Positions 1 to 12,000 of a DNA stretch of 64,000 nucleotides are shown here, one piece after another. A program made the position numbers and the translations under genes. Source of the stretch: Zingiber officinale (lineage: Eukaryota > Streptophyta > Magnoliopsida > Zingiberales > Zingiberaceae). Each line of letters starts with the position of its first letter. The stretch's first letter is position 1. The notes under the pieces are model-generated. The model was not told the origin of the DNA and searched no databases. It was given only the letters and a program-made list of their open reading frames with translations. The stretch covers positions 107,486,436-107,550,435 of the forward strand of contig NC_056001.1 of the NCBI RefSeq assembly GCF_018446385.1, given 5' to 3'.

Positions 1-640
1 GCGCAGCATATCAGACTTTTTTTTTATTTTTTATAGATTTTGAATTTAAAAAATCAATATTTCTTTATATAAATCTCTAATACATAAATATATCCCCTAA
101 ACACATTATAATACTACATAAATACTTAAATTTATTTCATTTTAAAATTTTTTTTTACTAAACACTATAATCTAATTGGAAAATCTGAACCTTAGAGATA
201 AAATCTTTAAAAAAAAATAATTTAAAAATTATAACCCAATTGGGAAACATGAACCCTAAAAATAAAATCATTAAAAAATATTTAAATTATTTTAAAATTT
301 AAATTTTAAAAAAATAATAAAAAAAATAACAGACAATATCTATTATTTTTTTTAGATTTTAAATTTTAAAAAAACAATATTTCCATATATAAATCATTAA
401 TCCATGAATGTATCCCCTAAATATATTACAATACTCCTTAACTACTTAAATTTATTTTATTTTTATTTTTTTTAACTAAATACTATAATCTAATTGGGAA
501 GCCTAAACCCTAGAGATAAAATCTTTAAAAAAAATAGCTTACAAATTATAACCCAATTGGGAAACATCAATCCTAGAAATAAAATCTTTAAAAAAAATTT
601 TAATTATTTTTTAAATTCAAAATTTACAAAAATAATTAAA
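1..640. repeat. AT-rich tandem repeat, about 320-bp period, two copies
   Basis: Two long copies follow each other. The landmark tatcccctaa occurs at 91 and again at 411, and the sequence around it (an ataaat run before, then 'taatctaattgg' and 'ataacccaattggga') recurs in the same order, giving a 320-bp period. The left copy is cut by the window edge. No protein is supported; the 80-residue ORF across the second copy is only AT-rich reading. This may be the end of a satellite array or a tandemly duplicated piece of a transposable element. Confidence 0.65.
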
Positions 641-689
641 AAAAATAAAGCAAAGTTGATATCCAGTCGTGTACTATGCGTGTTGAACA

Positions 690-691
<2 letters not shown>

Positions 692-729
<38 letters not shown>
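692..729. repeat. (AT)n microsatellite
   Basis: An uninterrupted AT dinucleotide run of about 38 bp sits at the right edge of the 320-bp repeat region. Confidence 0.95.
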
Positions 730-731
<2 letters not shown>

Positions 732-984
732 TTTGAGCAAAAAAATATTCTTATAATTTTTTTCCTATTTTACATTTTTATCTTTTCACCATTGGTCATA
801 ATTGGTGCGATCACCTCTTTTGACAAATTTCTCACTATTTTTTTTTGAAATTTCTCGAAGTTGATACAATACCACTAGAGCTTTCTCTCCGTGTCTTTTT
901 CTTTCATCCCACACTACTTACCTCAAGACCTAGTCTTGAAATTTTTTAAAATTGTGTTGTGCAAGAATAAAGATGCATAAAGAG
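730..984. other. No gene seen
   Basis: AT-rich single-copy-looking sequence between the microsatellite and the gag remnant. It may be the 5' untranslated part of the degraded retroelement that follows, but no LTR end or primer-binding site was recognised. Confidence 0.4.
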
Positions 985-1330
985 ATGTTGGGATGAAGCA
1001 TTCGCGAACCTCCACCGTATGAATTAGACTACTTCAGAATATGGAAGCTTCAGATGGAGAGATTTGTTATGATCAGCGACTTTGACTGTGGCATATCATT
1101 GAAGAGATCTATCCAAAATTCGAAATCAAATAAAAAGGTAATTAGGTTAATTTTGAATTTATTGCCTCACGAAATTGTTTACCAAATAGGAGAACACCGA
1201 TATGCCTATGAGTTCTAGATCAAATTAACTTAGCTTCACGAGAAGTCGTTGAAGCCGGAGGAGCAAGTCAAAAGCAAATCTAGATTCGAATTTGAATCAA
1301 CAAAAAAATTACTGAATTTGGGGTTGTGAT
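985..1330 (+). pseudogene. Degraded copia-type gag remnant (Sirevirus-like)
   Basis: Read on the plus strand across several frames and stops, the segment gives pieces typical of the N-terminal gag (UBN2-type) domain of plant Ty1/copia elements: a PPPYELDYFRIWKLQME-like start, then LNLLPHEIVYQIGEH, then a lysine-rich stretch. A single tryptophan in 'YFRIWK' and the 'LLPHEI' block match the family pattern. No continuous frame remains. The homologous region continues beyond the hAT insertion at 1373. It is a fossil of a plus-strand retroelement. The domain call rests on motif resemblance only. Confidence 0.5.
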
Positions 1331-1372
1331 TCTAGTAAGTCAAGTTATGGTTTAGAAAAACACTCCTAGAAT

Positions 1373-1875
1373 TAGGGGTGTCAAAAATGAACCCGACCCG
1401 ACGACCCAACCCGAATCGACCCGAAAAAAATCGAGTTCGGGTTGGGCATTTTCGGGTTCGGGTCGGGTTCGGGTTGGAGGGTTCGAGAGTAAAAGAGTCT
1501 CGGGTTGGGTCGGGTTGGGTTCGGGTTGACCCGGGTTGACCCGGGTTGACTTACATATAGGGTTTTGTGGGTTTTTTTGGGGTTAAATCAAATTTTATTT
1601 TAAAAATTTAGATGTTTTTATGTCTATTAATATCATGTTTATATGATAATGATGAAATATTGAGATAAAAGTGAAGAATTATAGGGAAAATAGTCCAAAA
1701 AAGTCGTTTTGAATCAGATTTTCGGGTTATATGGGTTGGGTTCGGGTTGATTGGGTTGGTCGGGTTCGGGTGTGGGTTGAGGTGTTTTGGGTTGAACTCG
1801 GGTTCGGGTTGGATTAAAAAAAAAAAAACTCAACCCGACCCAACCCGACCCGACCCACCCGAATTGACACCCCTA
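1373..1875. mobile_element. 503-bp non-autonomous hAT element with perfect 8-bp target duplication
   Basis: The element begins taggggtgtcaa and ends with its exact reverse complement, ttgacaccccta, a 12-bp terminal inverted repeat of the hAT type. It is flanked on both sides by the identical 8-bp sequence cctagaat (1365-1372 and 1876-1883), the target duplication length of hAT transposases. The interior has no transposase. Its two ends are filled with gggtt/gggttc repeats that reverse orientation within each end, so each terminus can fold into its own hairpin. It lies in the degraded gag region of an older retroelement. Confidence 0.9.
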
Positions 1876-1883
1876 CCTAGAAT

Positions 1884-4800
1884 GCATGATCACTTAGATA
1901 ATTACTCTTTTAATGATTTAAATTTAAATGTTAAGTTAGATATGAAAAATTCTAAGATAAAACTAGATTTTGATCAAATTAATCAAAACTTTGATCAAAT
2001 CGACATCAACCTTGATTTGGTCAAATAAAACACTGACGAAATCAATCTAAAAGACATAATTAATTCTGAAAATTCAAACTTAACTAAACAAGATAAATCT
2101 CAAATAACAAATTCATATCTTAATCATTTAATTGATAATAATAGTTTAAACAATTCAAACATTAAGATAAAATTGAATTCAAAACTTAAAAATGACGAAG
2201 TTAACATAGATCTAAATAAAATTAATAAATTTCTGATAATCTAAATACTTTTATCCAAAACAAAGATAATATAATAAATTCAACTAAATCAAGTGATAAT
2301 GTAAACTTGAAAGATATAGAAAATATATATGGATAAAATTAAAACTAAATTTAACAATTTCGAAATTAAAAATGACTAAAAATTTAAATATTAAAGATAA
2401 TATTTTAAACAAAGATAATTTAACCAATTTAACAAATTTAACATTAATAATTAATAAAAATTTAAATAATAAAAATAATATTTCAAATAAAGATAACTTA
2501 ACAAATTCAACCAATTTAAAATTAAAAGGAAATTTAAATCCTAAGTACACCTTTTAAAATAAAGTTAATTTAACCAACTTAATTAATTAAAAATTAAAAA
2601 CTAAAATTAAAACTTAAACACTTAAATTAAACTTAATTAAATCTAAATTAAATTTAGGTAAACTTAATTAAACTTAACAAAATAAAAAATGGGGTCCGAA
2701 AACCTACCTAACCAAGCAAATAGGACAAAAATAATTTTATATACCCAAAAATAAAATTTATTATATAAAAATAAGACATAAAATATATGATTAAGGGGAG
2801 ACTCTAAATTAGTTGGTATCTTAAAATCAAAACTTATCCACTTGGGTAATTAGGGCTAGATAAGAATAAGATAGTTTGATTCTTGTCTAACATAGTACCA
2901 GGATAGGGCGAGATGATACTACATTAAAGAAGCTTGATCTAGGGAGTCAAAAAGGAGAATGTGTATCCTACTTGGTCTACTTACCTAAGTGAAACTAACT
3001 GAAGTTATCTCGCCACATTCTAGACTAGTTAGACCATGGTTTTTCAGTAGAAAGATTAAATATACAATTTCTTAAAAAGGTTTTGTTTAGAAGTGATCGT
3101 TGCTCCGATACCCAAGAAGGTCATTGTGCCTTGCCACAGCCTAAAAGCTAATTTTTGAGATGTTTATTTAACTAACCGATAGTTAAACCTGAATCCAATA
3201 CAAAGTTAAATAATCTGCAAAATAAAATTTTAAAAAAATCATCTCATAGAATTATAGGATATCTTTGGTCGAAAACATAAATCGGGGGAGAAGAATAAAG
3301 ATTAATTAAAATTTTAAAATTTATTAATTAAACTCAACTTTAAAATCAAATTAATTAAACCTTCAAATTAAATTAATTAAATTTTCATATTTTATTAATT
3401 AAACTTAACTTTAAAATCAAATTAATTAGACTTTAAAATTATATTAATTAAACTTAAATTTAAAATTAAATTAATTAAAATCATTTTAAAAAACATTTTT
3501 AAATTTATTTTAAAAACATCCTTTTGAAAAATAGTTTAAAAATCCTTTTAAAATTATTTTAAAAATCCTTTTAAAAATTAGTTTAAAAATACTTTTTAAA
3601 ATTTCTTTAAAAAATCACTTCAAAAATCCTTTTAAAAATTACTTTAAAATTACTTTTTTAAAAATTATTTCAAAAATCCTTTTAATTTTTTTAAAAAACT
3701 TTTTATACTTTATTTTAAAAATCATTTAAACAAAATTTGTTTGAAAATCATTTTAAAAATAATTTTGAAAAAATTCTAAAAATTATTTTAAAAATCTTTA
3801 AAAATTATCTTAAAAACTTAGTTAAAATTTAAACACTTAGCTAAAATTTAAAAACTTATTTAAACTTAACTTATACTTAATTTAAAACATTAATTAAATC
3901 TAACTTAATATAAAACCTAAAATAAAAAAAATAATTAATTGTGAATTATTCAATTCCATCAACTTAATCCAAAATTAAATATGAATCATAATAATAAACT
4001 TAAACTTAACCGTTGATTAATTAAACTTAAACGTAACCAAACTTGAAACTTTAACTAAACCTAAAATTAGTTAGATCTAATCAACAATACTTAGCTTTAA
4101 TTAATTAAAAAATAAGTTTAAACATCAATTAAATCTGAAATTAAAAAGTAAAATGAAACTCTAATTAAATCCTAAATTAATTAACTTTAATTAAAACTTA
4201 AAGATGAAGTAAATTAGAATTAAATTAAACTATAGTTAATTCAAACTAATTAATTAATTAATCTGAAATATAATAATGATTAATCTTAATTTACTCAATC
4301 AATTAATTCGAAATCTATCTTAATTAATCCTAACTAACTTAATTATATCCGAATTAATTTAATGAAATATTAATAATTCATAATTACTAACCAATTAACT
4401 TAAATGTCTATTATTAGCTAATCATTATTAATCCAAAATAAATAATTAATTAAATAATCCTAAGTTAATTATTCTAAAAATTAATTAACCAAATAATGCT
4501 TAAATTAATTACAATTAATTATTAAATTAAAACTTTAACTTAAAAACTTAAATTAATTAAATGTAATTAAACTTAACTTAATTCAATTAAAATTAATTAA
4601 ACTTAAATTAATTTAATTATACCTAAATAAAACTTAATTAATCTAAATTTAAGTTAATCTGATATTTAATTAAATTAACTCCAATTTAATTAATCAAATA
4701 AATACTAAATTATTGAATTAATTTAAGTAAATAATAATTAATCAATCCAAAAATTAATTTAGTTTTAAATAAACTATTAACCCAAAAAGAAAATTATTAT

Positions 4801-5110
4801 TAATCTAAATTTAATTAAGTGCACTTAATTTAAACTTAATTAACTTATTCTTAACTTAATTAATAATACATTAGTAACCAATTGTTTCATTTAACCTAAA
4901 ATTTAATTTTAACTTAATATGAAATTATTTTTTCAGGAATAATTTATTGATGATTAATTTAAACAATTTAATTTTAACAAATTATTCAAACTTAATTTTA
5001 GAATGAGTGAATAAAAAATACTTAATGTAGTTTCTCAAAATAATATATTTTTTGAAAAAAAAAAGTATTCCTAATACTAAGTTCCCTAGACACATATATA
5101 GAGCTCCTTG
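1884..5110 (+). other. AT-rich interior of a degraded Sirevirus-like retroelement
   Basis: About 3.2 kb of extreme AT-rich sequence rich in Asn/Lys/Ile/Leu codons. The segment 2690-3180 is of more ordinary composition and resembles spacer sequence between gag and the rest of Sirevirus-like elements. 3300-5050 is dominated by variants of taattaaa/ttaatta and, at 3480-3830, of aaaatttttaaaa-type units like those in the better preserved element at 36757-45858. No protease, integrase or reverse transcriptase motif was found in either strand. Short ORFs here (such as 1747-2028 and 2284-2550) are compositional and not supported as genes. Confidence 0.5.
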
Positions 5111-5118
5111 TAGCTAAC

Positions 5119-6740
5119 CAGTGCCAACCCTGACTTTTAAGGGCCCTTGGCGAAAAGAGAAAAAGGGGCTTGGAATTTTTTTTATTAACATACCATTTGA
5201 ATAGAGTTTAATAGAAAAACATAAAAATTAATATATTTTATTTAAAATATGATAAACTTCATACAAAATATATTTCTCAAGATTCCTCAAAATGTGCAAC
5301 ACTACGTAAGTACCCCAAGGAAGTTTTGATATGATCAACCAAGTCAGATTTGGTCCTGTTGGTATTTAACCCCTGTATCTAAGTGTGTAGGAACTTAGAA
5401 GTACAGGAAGTCGAGCAAAAGATGCAGCTATCGAGAAGGAAGGAGCGGGAGAGAGCCGACGGGCTCGGCGCATTTGAGGGACGAGATGCTACGGAAGAGT
5501 ACGTGGGCGGATGAGAAGAAGGCACACGGTGTTTTCGAGGGACGAGAAGCCATAGTGGAAGATTGCTCAAAGGCTGGAAGATAAGTTCGGGTGAGCCTAT
5601 TCTGGATGTCCAAGATCACCCCAAGTGAGCGGAGCCAGAGCGGAAGACCTGGACCAATGCGAGCGGAATCGGAGCGGAAGACTCGGACCAAAAAGCCAAC
5701 TAGGCGCCCTGACCAGGGCTATAAACACAGCTCTAGTCCCAATGATTCAGAACAATACTTGTAAACGCTTCTAGTTTATTCTACTACTTGTATGTGAGTC
5801 ATCAATGCTGTAAGAGGCTTCTCCGCCTGACGGAGACTTTGATAGTGAGTTTTAACTTCCTTGGATTAACAACCTCCCCGGTTGTAATCAAGAAAATCTT
5901 GTTGTGCCTCTTCTTTCTAGTTTCTTATTTATTTTATATAAGTGTTAGTTAATAAAGTTATAAAGTTCAAGGAAGGTTCATTTTTCTTTGCAGGGGCTAT
6001 TCACCCCCTCTAACTGGCCACTAAGGGTCCTACACACTATACAAAATATATTTCCCGAACTTCTCCAAAAAGTGCAATACCTACAAATATTAAAAAATAA
6101 ATAAATATCAAATAATCATTGAAAAAATCTAGATTTTCTAGCATTTTGAGAAGTAAAATCATCAATAAAATCTTCAAAATCAAAATTTTCTAACACCTCA
6201 TTTTCAATGAATAAAATTGCCAAACCATTTATATATATTGATAAATAATGATATTGATGAAATTAAAATTTCAATTGGAGAATAGACTTTTTTTTTTATT
6301 TAATTAGAAGAGACTCAAAGGAGAAGAAGGGAGGAAATTGATGTTGGAGATTCTAACTTCACTATTCAAAGTCCTCTTACTTCTATAAATAAATTAATGA
6401 AGAAAGAATTGTACAAGAAATAAAGTCTTGGAAAGGAAAAAAGATGGTTTACCTTTCTTTTTTTTCTTTCTTTTATTTTTAAGATTTTTTAAATTTTAAT
6501 GGTAAGTATATTTTTTGGGGGGCTTTATTAAAACAATCCAACAATATATATTTTTGGGGCCTTTATTAAAACAATCCAATAAAATATATTTTTTGGGGGT
6601 TTGAATTAAAATAATTTAATTATATATACTATATAATATAATATATAATATATAATATATATGTATGTTAAATTTGGGGACTCCTAAAAATCGGGGCCCT
6701 AGGCCATCACCTCCGGTGACATACATTGAGGCTGACTCTC
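5119..6740. mobile_element. hAT-like element, itself carrying an LTR insertion
   Basis: The left end cagtgccaaccctgac and the reverse complement of the right end (gagagtcagcctcaatg) are similar but imperfect. The near-identical octamers tagctaac (5111-5118) and ttgctaac (6741-6748) flank them and match 7 of 8 positions. Subterminal gggccctt and ggggcccta blocks occur at the two ends, as in plant hAT elements. Removing this interval rejoins the AT-rich Sirevirus-like interior. No transposase ORF is present. The boundaries are less secure than those of the 1373-1875 element. Confidence 0.5.
5357..6034 (+). mobile_element. Solo or partial Sirevirus-type LTR
   Basis: A 678-bp segment starts tgttggtatttaacc and ends ggtcctaca, so it has TG...CA ends. 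It is GC-richer than its surroundings and has a TATA-like ggctataaacac near 5720. Its end, with 'ggctattcaccccctc' before the terminus, resembles Sirevirus LTRs. No matching 5-bp target duplication was found. Short related sequences (tacaaaatatatttc) lie on both sides at 5262 and 6040, so the region may have been rearranged. The two overlapping minus-strand ORFs inside it are not supported as genes. Confidence 0.5.
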
Positions 6741-6748
6741 TTGCTAAC

Positions 6749-7395
6749 AAGAGTAACCAAGTGATGTCAAATTAAGGGGGAGGAAAGGGTTGAAATATTT
6801 TTAAAATAACCAAGTATTTTTTAAAAATCTTTGATTTTAAAAGATTCTTTGGAAAATACTTTGAAAATTGCTTTGAAAAATGTTTAAAAGCTTTGTTTGT
6901 AATTTTTTAAATATTTTGAAAATACTCTTTGAATATCCTTTCAAAAATTAATTTTTACAATATTTGAAACTATAAAAACTTGTTTGAAAAATCTTGCAAA
7001 ACACTTTTTTATTTGAAAATTTTTGAAACAATTACTTTAAAAATCCTTTGAAAAACATCTTAAAAAATTACTTGAAAAATACTTTAAGAATATCCTCTTA
7101 GACTTATTGAAAATAGTTTGAAAAATACCTTGGAAACTATCTTGATAATTTTCCCTCACATCTAACTTGTGTTCCCTAATTTGTAACTTATCTACAAGTA
7201 TGTGATTTTTGTCTATTATGTTTTTATATTTTTAATGAATGACAAAGGGAAGGTAAAACTTAGAAAATGTTACAAATCCAAAGCTTAAGAGAGTGAACAT
7301 CATTACTATTAATTTTTCTCTTAATTATGCTATTATCGTTTTGTATATTTTTTCTAACTTTAATACAGGTTATCATCACTTCAAAAGGGGGAAGA
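6749..7395 (+). other. AT-rich retroelement interior ending in a polypurine tract
   Basis: The host sequence resumes after the hAT-like insertion with a purine-rich ggggaggaaaggg and then AT-rich units (aaaatactttgaaaa and variants, 6800-7130). It ends near 7384-7394 with aaaagggggaag, which fits a plus-strand polypurine tract immediately before a 3' LTR. No coding motif was seen. Confidence 0.5.
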
Positions 7396-8203
7396 TTATT
7401 AGTACAGTTGACACTAATAATTAAACTTTGATTTTGATTAATGGCAAATGATTAAAGTTAGATTCTATGTTATTTGATACTTTTACCGAGTGTGCAGGAA
7501 TTGATTAGTCTAGAGGACCTGAAACTGGGCTGAAGCCCAATTAGGTCTGAGAATCTGATAACTGGTATGAAGTTCAGATAGGTCAAGGTGTGACCTGATA
7601 TTTGACAAGAAGTTTAGCTGGGTCTATGAGACCTTACAACTGGCTGAAGTTCAGTTGGGTTTGCAAACCCGACAACTGGCAAGAAGACCTGGTGGGTCAA
7701 GAGGCAATTCAAGTGACTATAAATGGTAAGTGAAGGTAAGTCACTGGAGGAGAGTGATCTAATGAGGACGAGTTCCAATGGGACTACGAATGAAGATGCC
7801 CTGGATAGGGTGAAGGTGCCCTCACATATAGAAACTTTGGGGATAGAAGTTTACTGCGGGAAGGCACCTTGGAGCACATTAGAGGCACCTCAAAAAGCAT
7901 TGGAGGCGCCTCGGAGCGTTTGGAGGTGCCCTTGCTTGAATAGAAACCAAAGGTCTTAGAGTTGATATAGTCCGAAGTCTACTCGATCAGTTTTGAGGTT
8001 GGAGGTGCCTCAGATGAGATTGAAGGTGCTCTCAACACCTTATAAGCAGTGTTTAGCTAGAACTTGATACATAACTGACACACAAGCTCTTACGACCATT
8101 TTGCTATTACAACTTCACGCTGCTGCCGTGCTACTACTCGTCGACTTCCAACCGCTATCGACAAACCGTCACCAACACATGAGCGCTTCAACTTCAACAT
8201 CAT
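7396..8203 (+). repeat. Candidate 3' LTR of the degraded Sirevirus-like element
   Basis: The segment directly follows the polypurine tract. It has GC-richer, repetitive internal text with several copies of a gaggcacct/aggcgcct motif at 7800-8040. These resemble the ggcgcc-centred modules of the LTRs at 44757-45858 and 48543-49476. The right end, near ttcaaca, is a guess because no second LTR is available for comparison. A small ORF at 7723-7959 lies within it and is not considered a gene. Confidence 0.4.
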
Positions 8204-8505
8204 TATGTTGGGTAAAGTTTAATTACAAGTCATTTACTTTATTATTTTAATGGAAGTGTAGGGTATTACACTGTCCTATTATTATTTTTATAATCGATTA
8301 CTCTACCGGGACTTTACCGGTAGAGGATTTTAGTCGATTGTGGGCCTGGGTCTTAGAGTAGAAGTCGCCAAAGGCTCTGAACCAAGTAAACCGATTGTAT
8401 CTTGTTTTATCACTTGTCGCTGCACACTTTGTTTTTCTTTAAGTCTGAAAAAGAAAAAGTTAAAATCACGTGATTCGCCCCCCCCCCCCCCCCCCTTTCA
8501 CATGC
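8204..8505. other. Short intergenic stretch with a poly-C tract
   Basis: No gene is seen. A cytosine run of about 18 bases lies at 8478-8495, just before the target site of the copia element that starts at 8511. The ORFs reading through the C-run give only polyproline. Confidence 0.6.
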
Positions 8506-8510
8506 CTAAC

Positions 8511-9000
8511 GGTTGCTCAAAGAGGGGGCAACATCTCTCAACTTCTAACATGCGAAAGAAAAGGAAGAGAGAAAAGAGATCACGCGGAGCAACAAGACAA
8601 AGACACGAAAAAGGAGAGCAAACACCATAAAGGAGAAGAAGAAGAAGAGAAAGAAGAAGAGTTACTGTAGTTCGACGACGTGCCTACTCCACAAAAATGA
8701 TCGAAGTTTTTTATTAGAATTCTCTCTACACAAGAGAATCACATCCAATGATTCTTGTGATTGTTGTTGTACAATATGTTTACAATGATTCCTATAAATA
8801 ATGTATAAACCCCATACCCTGTAAAATCATAACCGAATTTTGTTATGAAAAATCTCAACAGAATTCTGTTATGAAAAACTATAACAGAATTCTGTTATAT
8901 AAAATTGTAACAGAATTTTATTACGAAAAATCTTAACAGATTTTTCTTCCATAGCATCCATCGCATTTACCTTTATCTAAATATGAGTCATTCGTCAACA
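8511..9000 (-). repeat. 3' LTR of the Tork-like element
   Basis: 490-bp repeat matching 13791-14244. It contains the inverted aacagaattctgtta-type cluster at 8860-8940. It ends caaca at 9000, followed by the purine-rich (on minus) atctccacctcggcg as polypurine tract. It is about 36 bp longer near its right end than the other LTR, which has lost the segment equivalent to roughly 8962-8993. Confidence 0.88.
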
Positions 9001-9090
9001 ATCTCCACCTCGGCGAATATTCACCCCTTCGAAGAACACGAGTATCTGAATAAAGCTCCACCTGGATCTCTGGGTCTGAGCTTCCTTCCT

Positions 9091-12000
9091 CTAACATCTA
9101 GAGATGTGGATTAAGTTCAAACAATGCTTGAACTTCTCTATGGTCACTGACTTTGTCAGCATGTCTACAGTATTGTCTGCAGTGTGAACCTTCTTAAGTT
9201 GAATTTCTCCGAAAGCAATCAACTCTCTAATCTTGTGAAACCTCATATCAATGTGTTTGGTTCTTGCATGATGCACCTGATTCTTCTTTAGATAGATAAC
9301 ACTCTGACTATCACATAACAACTTGATTCCACCTTGCTGAACACTCAGTTCTCTAACTATCCCTGATCCTGTCCGAATCGCTGAACCAAAGGACACTGGG
9401 CACGCGGCACGCTCCTAGTCGATGGGGTGAATCTCCGGCTGGTCGAACGAAGCTCCGGCGATCCTGCACGAAAGTCTAGCCGGGAAGGGGTTCCCGGCAA
9501 CGACCCTCCGACGCTCAAGTCAAGTAAATGGTGGAGAAAGTGGCTGCCAAATTTGTATTACGCGTACCTTTGGCGAAGTAATAGCTTCTTTATATAGGAC
9601 GGAGAAGAAACTGATGCATGCCCACCGAGGTGCGTACGCGTCAGCAACCCATACCACGGTATGCAATTGTCAGAGAGCTTACCTGACACCATGCTGCCAC
9701 AGTCCGAGCATGTTCTTTGATGGGACGGTAGGACCACCCGTTGTCAGACTAGAAGTATGGCATAGCCATACGACTTGACGGCTGTCAGAAGATGTCCCCA
9801 TCTTTTACCCACCGTCTGACTGGGGTATTCGGCCCGCCGGGCGGACGATGAACGTCGTCCGGACGGCCTTGATTCTTTGCGCCGTCCGGGCGGCACCTCC
9901 TTCCGCTAGGTCATTACATACTGCTTTATTTGAGCGTCGGAACCCTGGTCCCTGCCAGGGTGCCTTTTACTATCAAATTTCCCTTTCTTCTGAGTCCGGT
10001 CGGCTCGCCCTTTTCCGGCGAGCCATTGGACCCTTTGACCTCCTCTTAGCGTTGACTCCTTCTTATGGGGTTCCGGATTTTTACCGCCGGATCAATCCCC
10101 ATAAGTCATAAAGCTTCCTTCGCTACTTCAACTACTGTCATGTACTCCGACTCTGTAGTAGACAATGTAATAATAGATTGTATCTTTGATTTCCAATAAA
10201 TAGGTCCTCCTACCACATTGGACACGTATCATGTAGTAGACCTCCTGTTATCTAAATCTCCTGCATAGCCCGCATCTACGTACCCAGCAACTGAAGGATT
10301 TTCCAGTTGTCTACTGAACATGATGTCACAATCAGTTGTATTTCTCAAATATCTAAAAATCCACTTCACTGCATCCCAATGTTGTCGACCAGGATTTGAG
10401 AGAAACTTGCTTACCATACTAACTACTTGCGCCAAATCTAGTCTCATACAAATCATGACATACATCAGACAACTAACTGCACTGGCATAAGGAACCTTTG
10501 ACATCTCTTGGATCTCGTCAGCTGTCTTTAGACACTATGTACTGGATAACTTGAAGTGATGCACTAGGGGTGTGTTCATCGACTTTGCATTCTTCATGTT
10601 AAACCTATCCAGCACCTTCTCCATATAGATATGTTTAGACAATCATAATCTCCCTGAAGCTCTATCCCCGTGAATCTCCATCCCAAGAATCTTCTTGGCC
10701 TCTCCCAAATCTTTCATGTCAAATTCCTTGTTCAGTATCCTCTTCAATTTATCAACCTCTTTCATTTCTTGGCAATAATGAGCATGTCATCTACGTATAG
10801 TAGTAAGAAAATGAATGATTCATCTTCAAGGCTCTTCACATATATGCAGCAGTGATACTCATATCTCCTATATCTGTTTTGAATCATGTATGAATCAAAA
10901 CATTTGTACCATTGCCTAGGAGATTGTTTCAATCTATAGAGCGATTTTTTCAACTTGCAAACCAACCACTCTTGTCCGGGCTGACTAAATCCCTCAAGTT
11001 GTGATATAAAAATATGCTCCTCTAAATTTCCATGAAGAAATGTCATCTTCATATTCATTTACTTCAACTGCAAATCGTGATGTGCCACCAAAGCCAAACC
11101 GCTCTAATTGACGTATGTCTTACCACTGGAGAGAAAATTTCTTTATAGTCAATTCTCTTTTTCTGTGAATACCCCTTTGCTACCAACCGAGCCTTGAACT
11201 TCACTTCTTCTCCCTCTGACATTGCTTCTTTCTTCTTGAATATCCACTTGCACCCTATAACTTTCTCTCCTTCAGGAAGTTCCACTAGATTCCACATTTG
11301 GTTCTTATGCAACGACTCCATCTCCTCTGCCATAACACTCGTCCACCTGTCCTTCTCAGATCTGTGTATCGCCTCCTGAAAAGATGTAGGGTCTCCGCTA
11401 CTAGTGATAAGCGCATAAGATACCAAGTCTTCAAATATTATCTAGTGGGTGGTTTTACGACTAGCCTCATTCTACCACTAGCTATAATGCGATGCTCTAT
11501 GTGCTCTAAGATAGAATCATCGGAGTGATGAGTCTCTAGCTCCACCTGCATAACATCTTTCTCCATATTGTTTTGTGGTGTTTCCTTTCCTTCTTCTTGA
11601 TTACACTATAGCATAATTTTCTCGTCAAACACTACATCTCTGCTGATCACCACCGTGTTTGCCTTAGGATCCCAAAGCTTGAAGCCTTTAACTCCTTTCT
11701 GATACCCCAGAAAAATGCACTGCTTTGACTTCGCATCCAGCTTTAATCTTTCTTCGCTAGATATGTGCATATAGGATGGGCATCCAAAAACTTGAAGATG
11801 AGAATAATCTACTTGATTCCCTGTCCATACTTCCTCTGATACTTTGCCTTCTACTGTTGCCCTTGGTGATATATTAATAAGATAACATGTCATGTTAACT
11901 GCTTCTGCCCAGAAATTCTTTGCAAGCCCTACATTCAACCTGAGACATCTTGTCTTCTCAATGATTATCCTGTTCAACCTTTCCACTATCTCATTTTGCT

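Noticed and set aside
8340..8670. ORFs of 96 and 66 codons over the poly-C tract
   Set aside because: They span the target site and LTR start of a copia element and give polyproline from the C-run.
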